A stretch of 64,000 nucleotides of DNA from Brachycybe producta (Eukaryota > Arthropoda > Diplopoda > Playtdesmida > Andrognathidae): positions 3,734,001-3,798,000 of the forward strand of contig JAUPFP010000004.1 of the NCBI GenBank assembly GCA_036925085.1, written 5' to 3'. The notes beneath the pieces are model-generated. The model was not told where the DNA came from. It ran no database searches and saw only the letters and a list, made by a program, of their open reading frames with translations. The translations under genes and the position numbers were made by a program. Of the stretch, positions 11,380-25,258 are shown in pieces. Every line of letters starts with the position of its first letter. Positions within the stretch are counted from its first letter, which is position 1.

Positions 11380-14300
11380 CTACTTGAAGAAAAAAAAACA
11401 TTGACAAATCTAGTATAAGAACGACTACTTTAAAATTACAAATCTCAGACAACTTATTATATTTATAGAAAATGATCAATTAATAAATGACTTGAAAACA
11501 AAAATCAAGTTTCGTGACTGCTGGATAGCTTTAAATGACTGCTCGAAGCAAACATGAACCAAAACTGCAAAAAAAAAAACAGAACCTCGATCCAAATCAC
11601 CTCGAAACTTATTTTAATAGAAACAAATTGATTTCTTTAATAAAAGCATATGAAATAATATTGTATTGAATATAACAATGTGTGACTACTGCCATACATG
11701 AGAATTGTGTTTTGTTTATAACCTCCTGGTGAGAAACAATTGGAACCTTAAAAAAATGAGTGCTTGAATGTCACACAGAAAATAATACACACAAACAAAA
11801 TATCACGATACAAAACTGAAACTATAGAGACCTAAAGAAATAACAATTGAATACACATGCACACAATTCATAATTTAGTGAGATTAAAAAACAACAATGT
11901 TCAACAATGTTCGTAACCGCACAAAATGAAAAATTTACGAGTTAAACACACACACAAAAAAGAAGTATAAACGAGAAATATCAGCCCCATTTATAAAACA
12001 TTTACATCTCAAATTTTTACATCATTCCCAATCAATGGCAAGAAAACGCATTTGAATGTTTGTTGTGTTTGAGAGAAAGAGAAAGAATACGTTCCCTTAA
12101 TGAAAAGTTATGCTATTTCAATGTGATTCAAAGATTACTCGAGGTTATTAGAGGTTCAATTAAATGAAAACGCATGGGCAGACAAAGTTAACAATTTGAG
12201 TGTTCCCATTTTCAAACCTCCCTCCCTGCCTACGTCTTCTTCTTCTGCTGGCTGCTCCATTATTTTCCCTTTCTGGCGTTTTTTTTTATTCAAAATAAAC
12301 ATATTAGCTCACTTGAGAAACATGGAAAGATTGCGTTGGATTACACTTTCATGCGTTTATAACAAGAGCTGTACTTCAGTACACAAATTCTAATAGCAAA
12401 TGCAATTTCAAGCGCAAACAATATTTTTTGTTGGTACATTTACCTAGTTTACCAAAGAAGAAGAAAAAAAAAACTAAAAAAACAAGAAACATTGGTTTCC
12501 CCACAAATCACCTTTTTTCTTATAAATATTTATATGAAGAAATTATATCCAACTTGTCATCAATGATAAGAATATTTCAAGACTTTCAAAAAAAATTTAT
12601 ATGCTGCAAAATGTCTACTCCAATTGTATAGCCCCTATATAATGATATTGTGTCCATACATAGGAATTGGTCATTTGAAATGCACAGCATGTGTCACAAA
12701 TGTAGGCTCACACATAACACACACAGAAAACCTCTAAAACCTCCATCAGTACGTGTGTTCTTCAAGATATGAGATTCTAGTATAGTTACCACCAAAGTGC
12801 AATATCAGTTATTCTAAACATTGACTAGGTCTTTCTGCAAGATCCCAAAACTTAATTGTAAATCTGCAAAACTGATAATGTTTTAACCAATTATTAGAAG
12901 TTCATAAATAATTATGATTACTGTCACTGTTTTAGAAATCTTGCAATAGACATAAATGTTAAGATTTACTACCAAATTAATGGTTTTGCATATTGTCTAA
13001 TATTTATACAAAATCACTGATTTTTCACTTTGTCAGTAACACATATACAGTATATACCATGCAGTTAAAGGTCTACGGGAATAGATCATCAGCAACCCAA
13101 GTCACAGACGAATGGTCTTGATCGGTTTTTACTTACAATTTCACATTCAGAGCAAGTTTCATTTCGATGATAGCATGAAAAGCGCTAACGAGTGGCCACC
13201 ACAAACAGCTCTAGGTTATGTGAGTGTAATACGAACTACTTTCTAGTCTACAGTAATACATCTATGAAAAAGAAGAACTTCCATAGAGACAGACAAGAGA
13301 GAGATACAAACACAAACGAGTAGCCACTAATTGACAAACTGCGGCCAGCCTCAGAATTGATCATAATATAAGAAATATGGTTTATTAACAACAGTAAAGA
13401 GAAATACATTTATATAGTTTATATAGAGTCTAGGGGGATATGAAAACAGAACGCAATAATTCCTCATTGTAAAAAGTAAATATTGAAATAAATTGTTAAC
13501 TTTCAAACTTACACACCGTGATGTTTCATTGTTATTTCTCAACAGTACCATAAATTTAAGCATTCAGTGCGTATGTTGTTTTGGTTTAATGATAACTCAG
13601 TTAACCAATTGATATTCTGTATAAAAAATTAATGAAAATTCAACATATATTTATGATACTTTAATATCCTGCACAAATTTTTGTAATAATACAGTGATAG
13701 TAATAGTAATTTATATAAATGTTTTGGTGTGACTCGAACAAAAAAATCTAATTTAAAAAATGGTGAAAATATATTTTAAGAACTAACACTTAATGTAAAT
13801 AAAAACAATATACATGTAATTTAAATTTAAAAAAAATAATTCGATGTACTCAACACTAACATCTTATCCAAAACTGAATGCATTAAGCTTAAAGGCTGTG
13901 TGAGTCTTATTCTTAATGAATGTAAAGCCAGTGATATACTCATCAACTTTTGCATCAAACTTTCTATCGATTATAGTTAATGAGTTCATCCCTACCTTTG
14001 TCTTAACAATTATTAAGAATATGACGCTAAGTTCAGTGACTCAATACTGTTTTTTTTTAATTATTTGAAGAAACAAGTAACTTTAAAATGAATTTCCAGA
14101 TGAGATTGATTTTATAATTTTTGTATAACGACATCTATGCCACTGAGTGGTATACACATCTCACCCGATTCCCTCAACCTATTTTGGCCGACGATGACAG
14201 GGTTTAAGCATGATGCTAGTTATTAGATTACATTAGAGTACCGAGTATGCCTGCACTCTGCACCCGAGACCAAATTATTATACTACAACCCCATATCTAG

Positions 14301-15078
14301 AAGCGCCTTCAACGCTCGTTGTTGTCCGAAATGCAATCGGACGAAATAGAACACACTATACACCAAAGACACTCAAATTTCACTTTGTCAAAAAAACATT
14401 TATTTAATTGCTTTTTCGCGATGCCCATGCATAGTTCACAGACACTTTTTTCTTAATAGTTGTCCCACCATAGACACTCATGTTTTTACTAAATGCTACT
14501 ATCCTGTTTTCTTTACAGAAAGTATATTTTTTACTACCCATCACAGTTAAAAATTGCAAATCTTCAATACATAAGAGTATAAATAATCAAAAGCTTTATG
14601 TTGAATTCAGTCAGGAAACTATCTGTGTATGGAAGTGTCATAAAAACAACATTTTGAGAGTAAAAATGATGAAAAGAGTCAAAGTTTCTGGCGTTTTTAC
14701 ATTAACTTTATGTTGAGTTTAGATGTATGGAATAAGCTACACTTCCCCCTTCCCCTAAAAAAGACAAATTGCTGTGAACTGACTTAACATTGAATTTGAC
14801 AGTGACACATACTTTCCCACTTCCAACAACTTTCATAACTTCATAAGTAACTAAAAAAAACAAAGCAACTTTTAAACTGACATTTTTTTTCAAAACCCCA
14901 AGATCTAGCAAATATGTTATCAAGATTATAAAGTGAATCCGTTTATGAACTATTTATACCAGTAGAAGCTCAAAGTATATTTTGCAATTATTTTTAAAAA
15001 GCATCTCAAATTATATTTAAGTGTATTTTTTTATTATTATTCCACTATCTAGTATATTAGTTTTACTTTTTTTTTCAG
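11380..15078. other. Presumed intronic/intergenic stretch
   Basis: Mostly featureless AT-rich DNA. A GC-richer patch at 13075-13230 has a minus-strand frame ending at a GTAAGT donor (13130s), and another at 14125-14345 is CpG-bearing with short open frames on both strands; both could be old transposon fragments. A decayed MITE copy lies at 13893-14033. Confidence 0.35.
13893..14033. mobile_element. Decayed copy of the ~130-bp MITE family
   Basis: The ends read TTATTCTTAATGAATGTAA and ACAATTATTAAGAATATGAC, an imperfect inverted pair. The interior keeps ACTCATCAACTTTTGCATC, like the GTTGATGAGTTTAGC core of the copies at 16.4, 48.2 and 59.7 kb. Confidence 0.5.
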
Positions 15079-15143
15079 CATTTTTGCCGCATCTCTTTGA
15101 CATATTAGATAGCCTCGTAAAACACAAGAAGAAGATTCTTTAA
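15079..15143 (+). CDS. Candidate terminal exon, plus strand
   Basis: A very strong acceptor (TTACTTTTTTTTTTCAG, ending 15078) is followed by two bases and 20 open codons to TAA at 15141-15143, giving FLPHLFDILDSLVKHKKKIL. An AATAAA occurs in GAATAAATATATTTTG near 15557. No upstream partner exon is identified. T-rich acceptors and 20-codon frames are both common at this composition, so this is only a candidate. Confidence 0.28.
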
Positions 15144-16410
15144 TGATCTCAGACTAGAACAAAATTCCCATCATTAGTAGTCCTACAACCAACTAGATTT
15201 CATTTCCAAGCTTTAACTCTGACTGATCATCAGATAAAACTGTAGTTGTTGCTAAGTTTCAACATCACCAGACTTCATCCAATTCCCATGAATCTCTCGG
15301 ATGTATCTCTTTAGCCCATAGATACAATCCTTTCAGAAAATGAAATTGAGAATAGTTTCTTAAACAACAGGAAGTGAAAGAAAGAAAGCCAAAAAGATAG
15401 ATGTAAAATCATAAATTCATAATGTTCTGAAAATAGCTCAGAAAAGATCTACATTTAGGTTACTGTTAGACTAAAATAGCCCACACTTTGCTATACAAAG
15501 CAAAAGCCAAACATATAGGTCTAGATTCTAAAAGATTGGCACAACAAACATTTGAATAAATATATTTTGAGTTGCTAGGTTAGGTTAAGTTCGATTGGGT
15601 TAAGCAGAAGAAATAGACCTACTTATATAAAATTATCTACAATGAAGAAAGATTGTTTGCATAAAAACCAAAACTATAATTTATGCATCCTTACTTAGTA
15701 CCCCTAAAGGTAAAATGTATTTGTATTAAAAACATTCTTGTCCAAAGAAGACTTTTAGTTAATTTTTTAGAAACTTTCAAAATTTCGAATTATGAGAAAT
15801 TTACAAGTTTCTTACTTGTCATATTTTTACAATATCTAGTTGACTAGATGTACAGCAGAGTGGATTCCGGAATATTCGAACACATCGGACCCTGAATAAT
15901 GTTGCTCAATTAAGCTGCTGCACCAATTATCCGAAATAACTAAAACGACAAACATGTTATGATCCTCCTTTAGGACGGGTAAAAGCTATATGCTATTGTG
16001 GCTGGTTTATTGGCTCACAATACTCTTTGGAACTAAAGAAATTTTACAGGTCCAAGCCAATGAAGGCTTCAGTACAATCGTAGCAAGGCATTATTGTATT
16101 TTTCTTGTTTTGTTTAAGCATTTAGCATAAAACAAGATAAATATAGACTCTATATCGGTCTTTAAGATATGTCTTAAATAAGCAGCTGCCTCAAATTAAA
16201 AAGTGACTTTTGAATTTCATACACATAATACAAATTGAGAAAAAGTTATAACGTTAAAAATATTTATTTTTGTTTGGTATGAAATTTGCAAATGTTTTTG
16301 ATTGTCATTTTCATTAATAAATCTCTTATTCTGATTGAGAAAAAAATGTTAAAACTGAACTCTGCTTTATTTTATTATTCTATTTATCACTATTTAATAT
16401 TCATGAAAGC
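15144..16410. other. Non-coding stretch
   Basis: Includes a somewhat GC-richer patch at 15860-16080 with short open frames and two TTAGG repeats near 15577; too few copies to be telomeric. No gene called. Confidence 0.4.
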
Positions 16411-16535
16411 TTTAATGGTAACATTCTTAATGATCACTAACTGTAAGACAGTTAAAAGCTAGTCCTAAACCCATCTCATCGGAAGTTTCACATAAAAGTT
16501 GATCAGTTTAGCACTAGCTGTGACAATCTTAACAG
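16411..16535. mobile_element. ~130-bp MITE family copy
   Basis: The terminal regions ACATTCTTAATGATCACTAA and TGACAATCTTAACAGTTAA are imperfectly inverted. The interior CATAAAAGTTGATCAGTTTAGCACTAGCT matches the 48.2-kb copy closely across some 40 bases. Confidence 0.65.
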
Positions 16536-16963
16536 TTAACATTTTCGGTATAATTTTCAAATACATATAAAATCGATTGCATACTATGTAGAAAAAAAAA
16601 CAACAATCAAAATCGTGGTATGCATACTTAGTAACTTTTTAATAGTTTTCACATTTTAATTATATACTAAAAGAAAATGTTTACACCTAGGTACATTGTA
16701 TATGTATAGATATATAGACCAATTTTTTTATTATAATTAGTCAAAAGAAATAAGAGTTTCGTACATGTAACTAAAAAATCCACAACACAACAGTGCAAAG
16801 AACCCATCAATGAAGATAAGACGACGACAATGCTGCAAGATCTAAAACTCATGTTCTATAAATACATACGCAATGCACATTTATAAGAAAAATCTACATC
16901 ACGCTTTAAGAGTGCCAAGTTTGTTTAAAATTAAATCATGTGTGTGTGTTTCGTACTTGAGAA

Positions 16964-16965
<2 letters not shown>

Positions 16966-17056
<91 letters not shown>
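16966..17056. repeat. (TA)n array, about 45 units
   Basis: Uninterrupted TA dinucleotides after a short (GT)n patch. It produces spurious long Tyr-Ile frames on both strands. Confidence 0.98.
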
Positions 17057-17058
<2 letters not shown>

Positions 17059-19888
17059 TATAAATTAGTATGCAAAATATATCTTCTAATCGTTCAGTAT
17101 ACACAATCATGAGCAATAGAGCATTGGACCCTCAAAAATGAAGAAGAAGAAAAAACTGTGTGAAATAACGAATGAAAAGAGATATTGTACAAGTATATAA
17201 CATAAGAATATATGCAAATATGTGGATATAAATAGGCTTCATGAAAAGATGAAGAAAAAAAAATTAATTTGCAGAGGCACGGAAATGTATGCACACAGTA
17301 GTGACAGTATACTACACCACAAAAACCCAGTTTATTATAATATGGGCTAGCCATAATAGTGATCTAGCAACTAAATGCCTAAATCTCTATCTCTTTTTTT
17401 TTGTGGTAAGCGTCATAAAATCATCACATTCCCGATTTCCATAGCCACACAAGAGCACTCTTGGGAGAAAAAGTATGAAAAGCGACTGAAAGAACTTGTG
17501 TATGTGTAATATACATGTATTGCATATGTATTGTACATGTATACCAAAATGTTTGCGAAGTTGCTTGCTCACTTTTTCAAAGGATGCAACACATCTTATA
17601 TGAGTGTCTTATTATTATTACAGTGTGCTAAACATAGACTTACATAGTCTTTTGTATTTAAGTTGATTACATGAATGACGTGGAAAGAAAAACAACATTT
17701 GAAATCAGAAAACGCAAGTGTAATTAAAACGTTTTACGAGACATCATTGGATTGACCATAGATTGGACCACAGGGCACAATAGGAAAGAAACATTTATAA
17801 CCTTCCCTCCCCCTGCCCTTTCCTCCATCCCTCCATCCAAATCTTTATATTCCAAACATTACAGCTTCTTTCATATTCTTGTCCTACCTCTTTATAGTTG
17901 ATGCGCACAGTAGATATTACACAGCAATAATGAGCAGAAAAATCATGATTGGTGGTGATTATGCGGGAGGGCCAATAGTCAAGATAACTTGAAGAAGAAA
18001 AAAAAAACGGCATCTAAAAGCCGTTAACATTATTTATAGCTGCCAAAAGCAAGACTTCATCAAAATAGAAATGGTGTGTATTAAGAATAAATTGCACATT
18101 TACAGAGGCAATCGCAAAATATATAACTAGTATTCAATATGGATTTTTTTCCTGGGCACCACAAACACTATGCTATTTCAATTCAAGATAACTGCTTCAA
18201 TTATTTAAATGAAGAGCCGCCATTTTAATTTTAAAGTTACATTAATTCACGCAAACGAAAAAGCCACGTGGCTTAGGAATGTAAACCGGCCGAAACCTAA
18301 AAAGTAATTATTAAATGTCTAGAAAAGGTCTCGATAGGACGTTACTGCATCAAAATCAAAAGTTTGAAAATAAATCAAAATTCTAAAAAATTGACCTAAA
18401 AAAGATCTCAAGAGAACTTTAACTGACAACAGACATTATAAAATAGATTGCAAAAGTCCAAAAATTACATAAAATTGAAAACTAAATCAAAAATCCAAGT
18501 TTCTACACTGTAAATTGAAACAACCAGGGCACAACGCACAAACAACCAGTGAGAACAATTTAGAAATGGTAGTGATATGGCGCATTTAAATAATTCAAAA
18601 AGTCATCTAAACTTGACAAATACAGTAATGTCATCATAAATAAATTATACTGTGTCCTTTCAGTAACTCGACTTCAGCAGATAGAAGAATTTGATTTGTT
18701 TGAGGACTCGTTCATATTCGAATTTCACTGAACCCCAAAATTGATCAATTTCTATAAAAAAAAATTCACCAAAATAGTAAAGTGACTGAATGCACCCCAA
18801 AGTGAAGCCTGGGATACAGTAAAGTTGCACAAAAGCCACATACAATCTAACTGACTAAAATTCAAACACTGCGTGTACCAGTTTGGTTTATTTTACAAAG
18901 AAGACGCAAGCTGAATAAACATACTTAAGGAGAAGTTAACATTTGCTATAATAAATTGTAGTTTGGTAATCATTAAATTAAACCAAGTTGTTTCATTGCC
19001 ATTTTCAGCAGCTGCATTTATAATAGTAGTCAACCAATTCAAAGATTTCAATAGACTTTTTTTCTTCTCAGCCTTAATTGTATTGTACCTGAAGTACATA
19101 TATAAATGCATCCATTGTTTACCACTATAACAACGGCAGCATCTCCATAAATAATAGAACACACATACTGTGTAGTCCATCTTGCTTGTCCACTACATCA
19201 TTTTTAATATTTATGGTTACTTTAGTCTCTTTTGATGTAGTTTAACTCAAGAGCCTACTAGAACCATCTCTTTCAATCCCCTCCTCTGATTTTAGGCAAA
19301 ACAAGTGATCAATCATTAAATAATATTCTAGAGACCTACATTTTCATCTATATAAGCCTAAATATTATCATTAATTTAATTTAGCAACAATTAAGTATAA
19401 CAAACATAGCTTAATTGAATTAGGTTAGTAACAGTAGATTCATTCACTCGATCCCCCTACTCCAGTAATTTTTTTTTTCGCTTCTTCTAGAATCTAAAAA
19501 CTAATTGCCTATACTGAAAGAAATGGAAAATGGAGATCCAACAGAGAGAAAAAAAAGAGTGAGGTCAACATCCCTAGAGTTTATTTCATACAGATAACAA
19601 GAACCATCCTTTAGCCATCTGTTTATCCCAAGAAAAAAAATAATGCCTGCACTTTGAAGATCTCTTTGAGTTTATCTATAGTAAACACCTAAAACCCCTT
19701 GATAATTGATACTGTATTCTGAGTGCACCAAGAAGAAGGTTTAGTGAATTTACTAATCTTTGTAGATCATTAGTTAATAAATATTATAGTCAAAAGATTA
19801 AAAATATTTTAAATGTCATTAGTCGAGTTTCAATACAAATTCACAAAACATGAGACAAATGACAAACACAGTGACATAAATACAAGAA
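17057..19888. other. Non-coding stretch
   Basis: No supported gene. A minus-strand frame 18660-18751 follows a good acceptor (AATTTTTTTTTATAG) and ends in TGA after IDQFWGSVKFEYERVLKQIK; it lacks a second line of evidence. AGCCACGTGGCT near 18261 is a perfect 12-bp palindrome with a CACGTG core. Confidence 0.35.
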
Positions 19889-20040
19889 GGAAACTTGTCA
19901 CTTGAACTTCAAATTGACTTCTGTAGTTCCAAAACCTGAAAACCCGTTTTCAAGGGTACTAAAATAATAGGGGGCATGTTTTTTTCTTTTCTTAACCCTA
20001 TTCACAGGGTTCAAGTTGAAGTATAAGTGCCAAGTTTTTT
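19889..20040. mobile_element. ~155-bp TIR element, copy 1
   Basis: The left end AACTTGTCACTTGAACTTCA is inverted at the right end (TCAAGTTGAAGTATAAGTGCC near 20010-20031). The same termini occur at 25097-25258. Confidence 0.6.
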
Positions 20041-21411
20041 TAGTCTAACAATAGTATTTAGTCTCACATGCAATTTTACTGGTTATATATCGTAAATTAC
20101 TGTAATAATTAAATTAAATGTGTTTTGTTAGTATTGGTAATTAGCACTTAAATAACAACTTACATTCTCTCCTTTTCTAAAAGTTATACAAATAATTCAG
20201 TTAGTTACTTTAGGTTTTCCCATTAATAACATGAACAATGACATTTACTGCATATCACTGTTAAATCTTAAATTATGTTTTTGCATATTAAATATTTTGT
20301 TCTTTCTTTTTTACTAGTCTATATACACATGCAGTGTATACACATACAGTTACACGTCTTATCTTTTGCAATGCTGAGAGATGCTATTTAAACGATAACA
20401 AATGATAAAATGTTGGTTATTATTATCATCATTATATTATGTTCAAGTAAGAACTCTTTTTTGAAAGATCAATAAAATGCATCAAAAGCTTGCAAAATGA
20501 AAAGTAGGCCTAGTGTGTGTGTGTGTTTTTAAAAGTTAGAAAGTGAGAGATATAATGAGTGAGATGATCATTTAAGACGCTCACTGAGCTTTAATGTGCA
20601 CATCATTAAATGATCGCAAAACCAAGTTAAAAATCTTCTCATTACAAATGTCCAAAGTAGTTAACATAACGTAACACGGACAATACATATCAAGAGAACT
20701 TCATACAACAATTAATTCACAAAAGTAATAATAAATACACAGCAATGGAAAAATAAATTGCAACCAAAATGCAATTATAAACTTTTGTGTACTTTACAAG
20801 TAATTCTTTTTCGATTTATGTTAATATTTTATAAAAATATTTACTGAAATAAAAAAATGCGGTTCGTACATATATTTTTGAACATCTGAAAATTTGTCAA
20901 TTTTGTCTTTAGTAATTTTTTTAATTATAAGTTAGAATTTATATGCAATAATTTAATTTTTTACCAACTTGAAATGTATGTCGAGATATTTGCAATAGTT
21001 ATTTTCCGGCTGTTTTGAATGGTTATTAATTAATTGTGACTATTGTTTATAATAATCAAAATAAACTGATAAGACATAATTGACACTTTTTATGTAAATA
21101 TGTTCTTAACTATAACATATGTAATTTTTTATTTCAATAAAAATTTCCATGAAATATTGACATAAATTGATGAAATTGAACTAACGCGGCTGTTATTAAT
21201 TTTTCCATATCAGTATATGTACGAGCATATACATGTATATATAATTATATATATAATATCCCTGGCCTGTGTATCTGTTAGTAACGCTGTACAACCCCCC
21301 TTGAAGCACGTCGGAATTTATATAAATTTGAATAAATGAACTGCTTTTTTTCTCAAGGTCAACTATATGTTGCACCCTTCCCATCCAAGAACCACATGAT
21401 AGTAAATTGGA
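20041..21411. other. AT-rich spacer
   Basis: No gene, repeat family or RNA recognised beyond scattered simple AT sequence. Confidence 0.5.
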
Positions 21412-21500
21412 GAGGGGGAAAAGGTTGGAAAGTGTAGAAGGGGGAGAAAGAGAAGCGGGGAGGGGGAAAAAGGGGGAGGGGGAAAAAGGGGGAGGGGGTG
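21412..21500. repeat. G/A (polypurine) minisatellite
   Basis: Repeats of GGGGGAAAAA and GGGGGAGGGGG make about 90 bases of nearly pure purine on the plus strand. Such mirror-like tracts can form triplex or quadruplex structure. The proline/phenylalanine-rich open frames on the minus strand are artefacts of it. Confidence 0.9.
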
Positions 21501-21550
21501 ACGGAAATTGAAATGAAAGGAGTAAAAAAGGAACAAACGACGCGCATGCG

Positions 21551-21603
21551 CACAATTGCCTGTGAATTTTGCCCCCGTCATTTATGACGGGTTACCCCAC
21601 TAG
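21551..21603 (+). mobile_element. Solitary Helitron-like 3' end
   Basis: Fifty-three bases match the arm of the foldback at 2300-2522, including the CCCGTCAT/ATGACGGG hairpin, TTACCCCA spacer and terminal CTAG followed by T. No inverted partner is visible to the left, so this is a single-ended copy. Its 5' end is not found; the polypurine tract may be internal to it. Confidence 0.7.
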
Positions 21604-23283
21604 TTTAAATATACAACACAAGAGTGCTTAATGACAAGCATCATTTTGCTTTTAATAATTTAACAATATTTGGCATTTGTTTTACAATAAAGTAGTAAAC
21701 ATTATGCCTACTTAATACTTATACATTATCTACCATTGGTAGTATTTCATAAACTATTGAAGAAAACATCAACTGAACTTATTAAATAACTAACGACTGA
21801 CAAATTAACTTGCAGCTTTAATCCATATTTCCATATCAATTGGACTAAACAGACAAAAAAAATCAAAAACTCCGATTTGAATACAATTAACTTCCGTGTT
21901 ATTCAAATCAAATTTACTTTTTTAAAAAAAAACTTTTTAATGGTTGTGGTGGTAACCTAAACAGTTTGAAATGCATTCATTCATCTGCATACCATACAAT
22001 AAAATAATTTACAGTATAATAATTATAGGTATACACATCAAAACCGTTTTTCTCCTCATTTAGTGAGGCACTCTATTATATTCAACGTTATTTGCATAAT
22101 AAAACTTATAAAACCGCATATACTGTACATACAGTAGGCCCTACATATATCTATTCGAATTTTCCATTTTAGACAAATACTATATAATGATATCAAGCTA
22201 GAAAAAGAAAATCAATATGTGAAAAGAGCACTTAGGGCCCCCCTCGTATATATATACTTCGGTACCGTATGTTTCTACAAGAAAAAAAGGTATAAAAAAG
22301 GCAAAATCGATAAAAACTTGCATCTGATAGACCTATAACCACGACGCCCTGTAATTCAGTCTTGATAATATTTTTTTCTTCAAATTTATCCTGTTTGCGG
22401 TCTACATCTTGTAATTTTTTTTTATTTTGGCCCAACTAGTATTTTCGTCATTGAATAAATAAGAACCACAAAACAGAAATCAAAATAAAAGCTGTTTTCA
22501 CCTTTTTTATATACAGTATATCTATATATATATAAGGCCTTGTATATAATATAAAAAAAACATGGTGAAGCCCTTTCGTTTACCAAACTCTACACTCAAA
22601 ACCAAAGCAGATCTTTTTTCTGTGTCTACTTCTCAATTTTCTCGACACGAGAAGATTGGAAATGAATTTTTAATTACACAACCAAAAAAAAAGTCTTAAG
22701 ACCTACATTCTTAAAAAAAGATTGAAGCCATATTCATTGCTTGATAAATAATAAATACCAAGTGGAATTTTCATTAGCATTATGGGCCCCTATAGGACCC
22801 AATATACTAGCTCTGTCTTTCTTTCTTGTTTGTCTCTCTAATCAATACTGACAAAAAGATAATAAAAAAGTTGAATAAAGTAGGACAACACTTTAATATT
22901 TGAGCCTATTTCTCATTTTTTTTTTGTAAGAATAATTATTTGAGGCTTTTGTGTCACAATGAAAAATGTCCCTCAATGTTTAATATGAACATTATGTCAA
23001 TTTATAAAGAAGAAAAAGAAGTAAAAAAAAAGAAATTGTGTTATTCGAGCTCATACATGCGAATAGTTTTCTTAAAGATAGTTACAGACGATAAATTCTG
23101 GGTTGTCAATCTTTGCTTGTTAATTATAGATTCTCTTAAAATCGACACAGATGTTCAAACCGTTTTCTTTTTTATTTTTTTTTGATTTTCTTTTGAAATT
23201 ATAAACTTTTATTATGGGGCTGAACATAACTTTTTATCCTTTTAACTAATTGCTAAGGTGAAAAACATAATCCCTTTTTTCAG
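21604..23283. other. Non-coding stretch
   Basis: AT-rich with no supported gene; short TA runs near 22510-22530. Confidence 0.45.
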
Positions 23284-23354
23284 TCAAAACGACAGCTTAT
23301 TATAGGCTAGAGTTCTTACAGAGGTTATCATTATGTAAACAAATGAACTCCTAG
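23284..23354 (+). CDS. Candidate terminal exon, plus strand
   Basis: The acceptor CCCTTTTTTCAG (ending 23283) is followed by two bases and 22 open codons, KTTAYYRLEFLQRLSLCKQM then NS, to TAG at 23352-23354. AATAAA follows near 23504. No upstream exon is identified, and acceptor plus short frame could be coincidence. Confidence 0.22.
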
Positions 23355-25096
23355 ATTATATTCTCTAAACAGTTTTTAAATTTTTTTAAAAAATTCCCAT
23401 AATAATTGTTCATGTGCCTATCATTTGCAAGCATCACAATTTAAACAAATGCTTATTTTCCTCTTGTCCGCTTATTTTCCTCTTCCGCTTGTCAATGGAA
23501 GCAATAAACACCAGAACTGGATTTTTGGCCAAGCAGATTGTTTGCAAGTCACAATTGAAGACCAATAAAAGTTGGATTGAATTAAAAAATGGTTAATGGT
23601 TTTGAAACTCTGATTATTCTATATTTCAGCGGAAAAATTAAAAAAAAATTAGAAAGTGTTTTAGAAACAAGAAAATTGTTTTCACGTAGATATCTTAAAA
23701 AATAAACTTTTTATAGACAAAAATTAAAAATATATCCACTTAAAGTTGGGTCATTTTAAAACTGACAACAAAGCTTATTTTTAAAAGATATCAACATGAA
23801 AATATAAAGTGATTGAGATATCAATCTAGTTTCTAAAATACATTCAAGTTTCTCCTCATTGTGTACTTGAAGGACATGATAATCAGAGTTAGAGAGACAA
23901 CGAGAGAGCGAGAGAGAGATCGAAGATCAATTATTGGATTGATAAGCCAGACATAATCGTCTGTACCCAGCTTAAAACTAAATTTAAAGAAAAATAACAA
24001 AGAAAATAGATATTTTTTTTCCAAATCTCTTCCTTTTCTGCATGTCAAAATCACACAATTTGAATCGAATAAAAAATAGAAGAAAAGAAGAAGAAAAAAA
24101 GTGTCATCACAGTTTGCCCATTAAGAAAAAAAAAGAGACGAAAACCGAAAAAAAAAAATAAAATAAACGGAGGAAAACACGTTAACAATGGTACCCATAT
24201 TGCAATGCGCCATTTCACATTTGGAAGCATAATAAAAAAAAGAGAAGATATGAAAAAAAAATATCCGCATGGCAACATTTTTATAGTAACAAATACAAAA
24301 AAGTTTTATATATATATTTTGCGTGGCTAGAAAATGCAAATGACAAAAAAAAAAAGGGAATAACATTCTCGTTTCTTATATTTTCTTAAACATTTGTGTT
24401 CATGTACCACGATGCATCAAGATAGCCCTACATTATATAGAAGTGTAAACGAGTCTCTCCAATTCTTATACATTTGTTGCTTTTTTATGCAAATTAATTT
24501 ATTTTGATGCTTCAGTCGGATGCTGAATAAGAAATGATTGTAGAGACATAAAATGTTACATGTACCCCCGTATGTAAAAAATTAATATTAAAAAATACTG
24601 CCATAAATGTTGCAAAGAATATTTAAAATAATCAGTATTCTAAAAATTAATAAAGTTATACAACAAACTGTCAAGACATTACGTTTGTCAATGATTTTAA
24701 CCACTTGTGTTCTAAAACGTTGCTTTAAATTAAATAAATGCCTAACTTATAATATGACATTGACAACATTTTTCATAGAAAGTCTGTGGAGAAATTTTTT
24801 TAAGATTTCGTTTCATCTGAAGCAAAGCTTTTGGACAGTTTAAATTATGCAAACCTTGAAGATTTTCAGAACAAACCAAAATGTATATTCATGTTATGTT
24901 TAAAGTGTTCATGTTTTTAAGATTTAGAAAAGACGAGTTTATTTATAATTGCATCAACATAAAAAAATTACACTCTTAGTCCGTTGGTTTACTCTTCTAG
25001 TTTTTAACACACATTTATTTACTTTTTAGAAAAGGGCTTCTGGAGTTTAACGCGACCAAGAGTGTCAAAGTGTTTTTAAAACACAAATTGAAAAAG
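23355..25096. other. Non-coding stretch
   Basis: Contains a (GA)-rich patch at 23890-23925 and many A/T homopolymers. No gene supported. Confidence 0.45.
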
Positions 25097-25258
25097 GCAA
25101 CTTAGCACTTGAGCTTCAACTTTAACTTCTGAGCAGTGTTCCAATATAGAAAAAAAAAAACATATTCAAGAGTATTCTCTACACAACAGGGTAGGCCTAT
25201 TTTGTATATTGGAAAATTGTTCTGAAGGTTCAACATGAAGTTCAAGTGCAAAGTTCTC
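25097..25258. mobile_element. ~160-bp TIR element, copy 2
   Basis: The left end GCAACTTAGCACTTGAGCTT pairs with the right end AAGTTCAAGTGCAAAGTTCT as an imperfect inverted repeat. It is the same family as 19889-20040. Confidence 0.6.

Noticed and set aside
12712..12759. 48-base minus-strand exon-like block (NTRTDGGFRGFLCVLC)
   Set aside because: AAG acceptor without pyrimidine tract; (CA)n background; chance likely.
15577..15596. TTAGG repeats as possible interstitial telomere
   Set aside because: Only about two units are present.
16873..17116. Tyr-Ile repeat open frames on both strands
   Set aside because: They are translations of the (TA)n array.
21196..21581. Three overlapping Pro/Phe/Ser-rich minus-strand frames
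   Set aside because: They arise from the G/A polypurine minisatellite and continue into the Helitron-like end.
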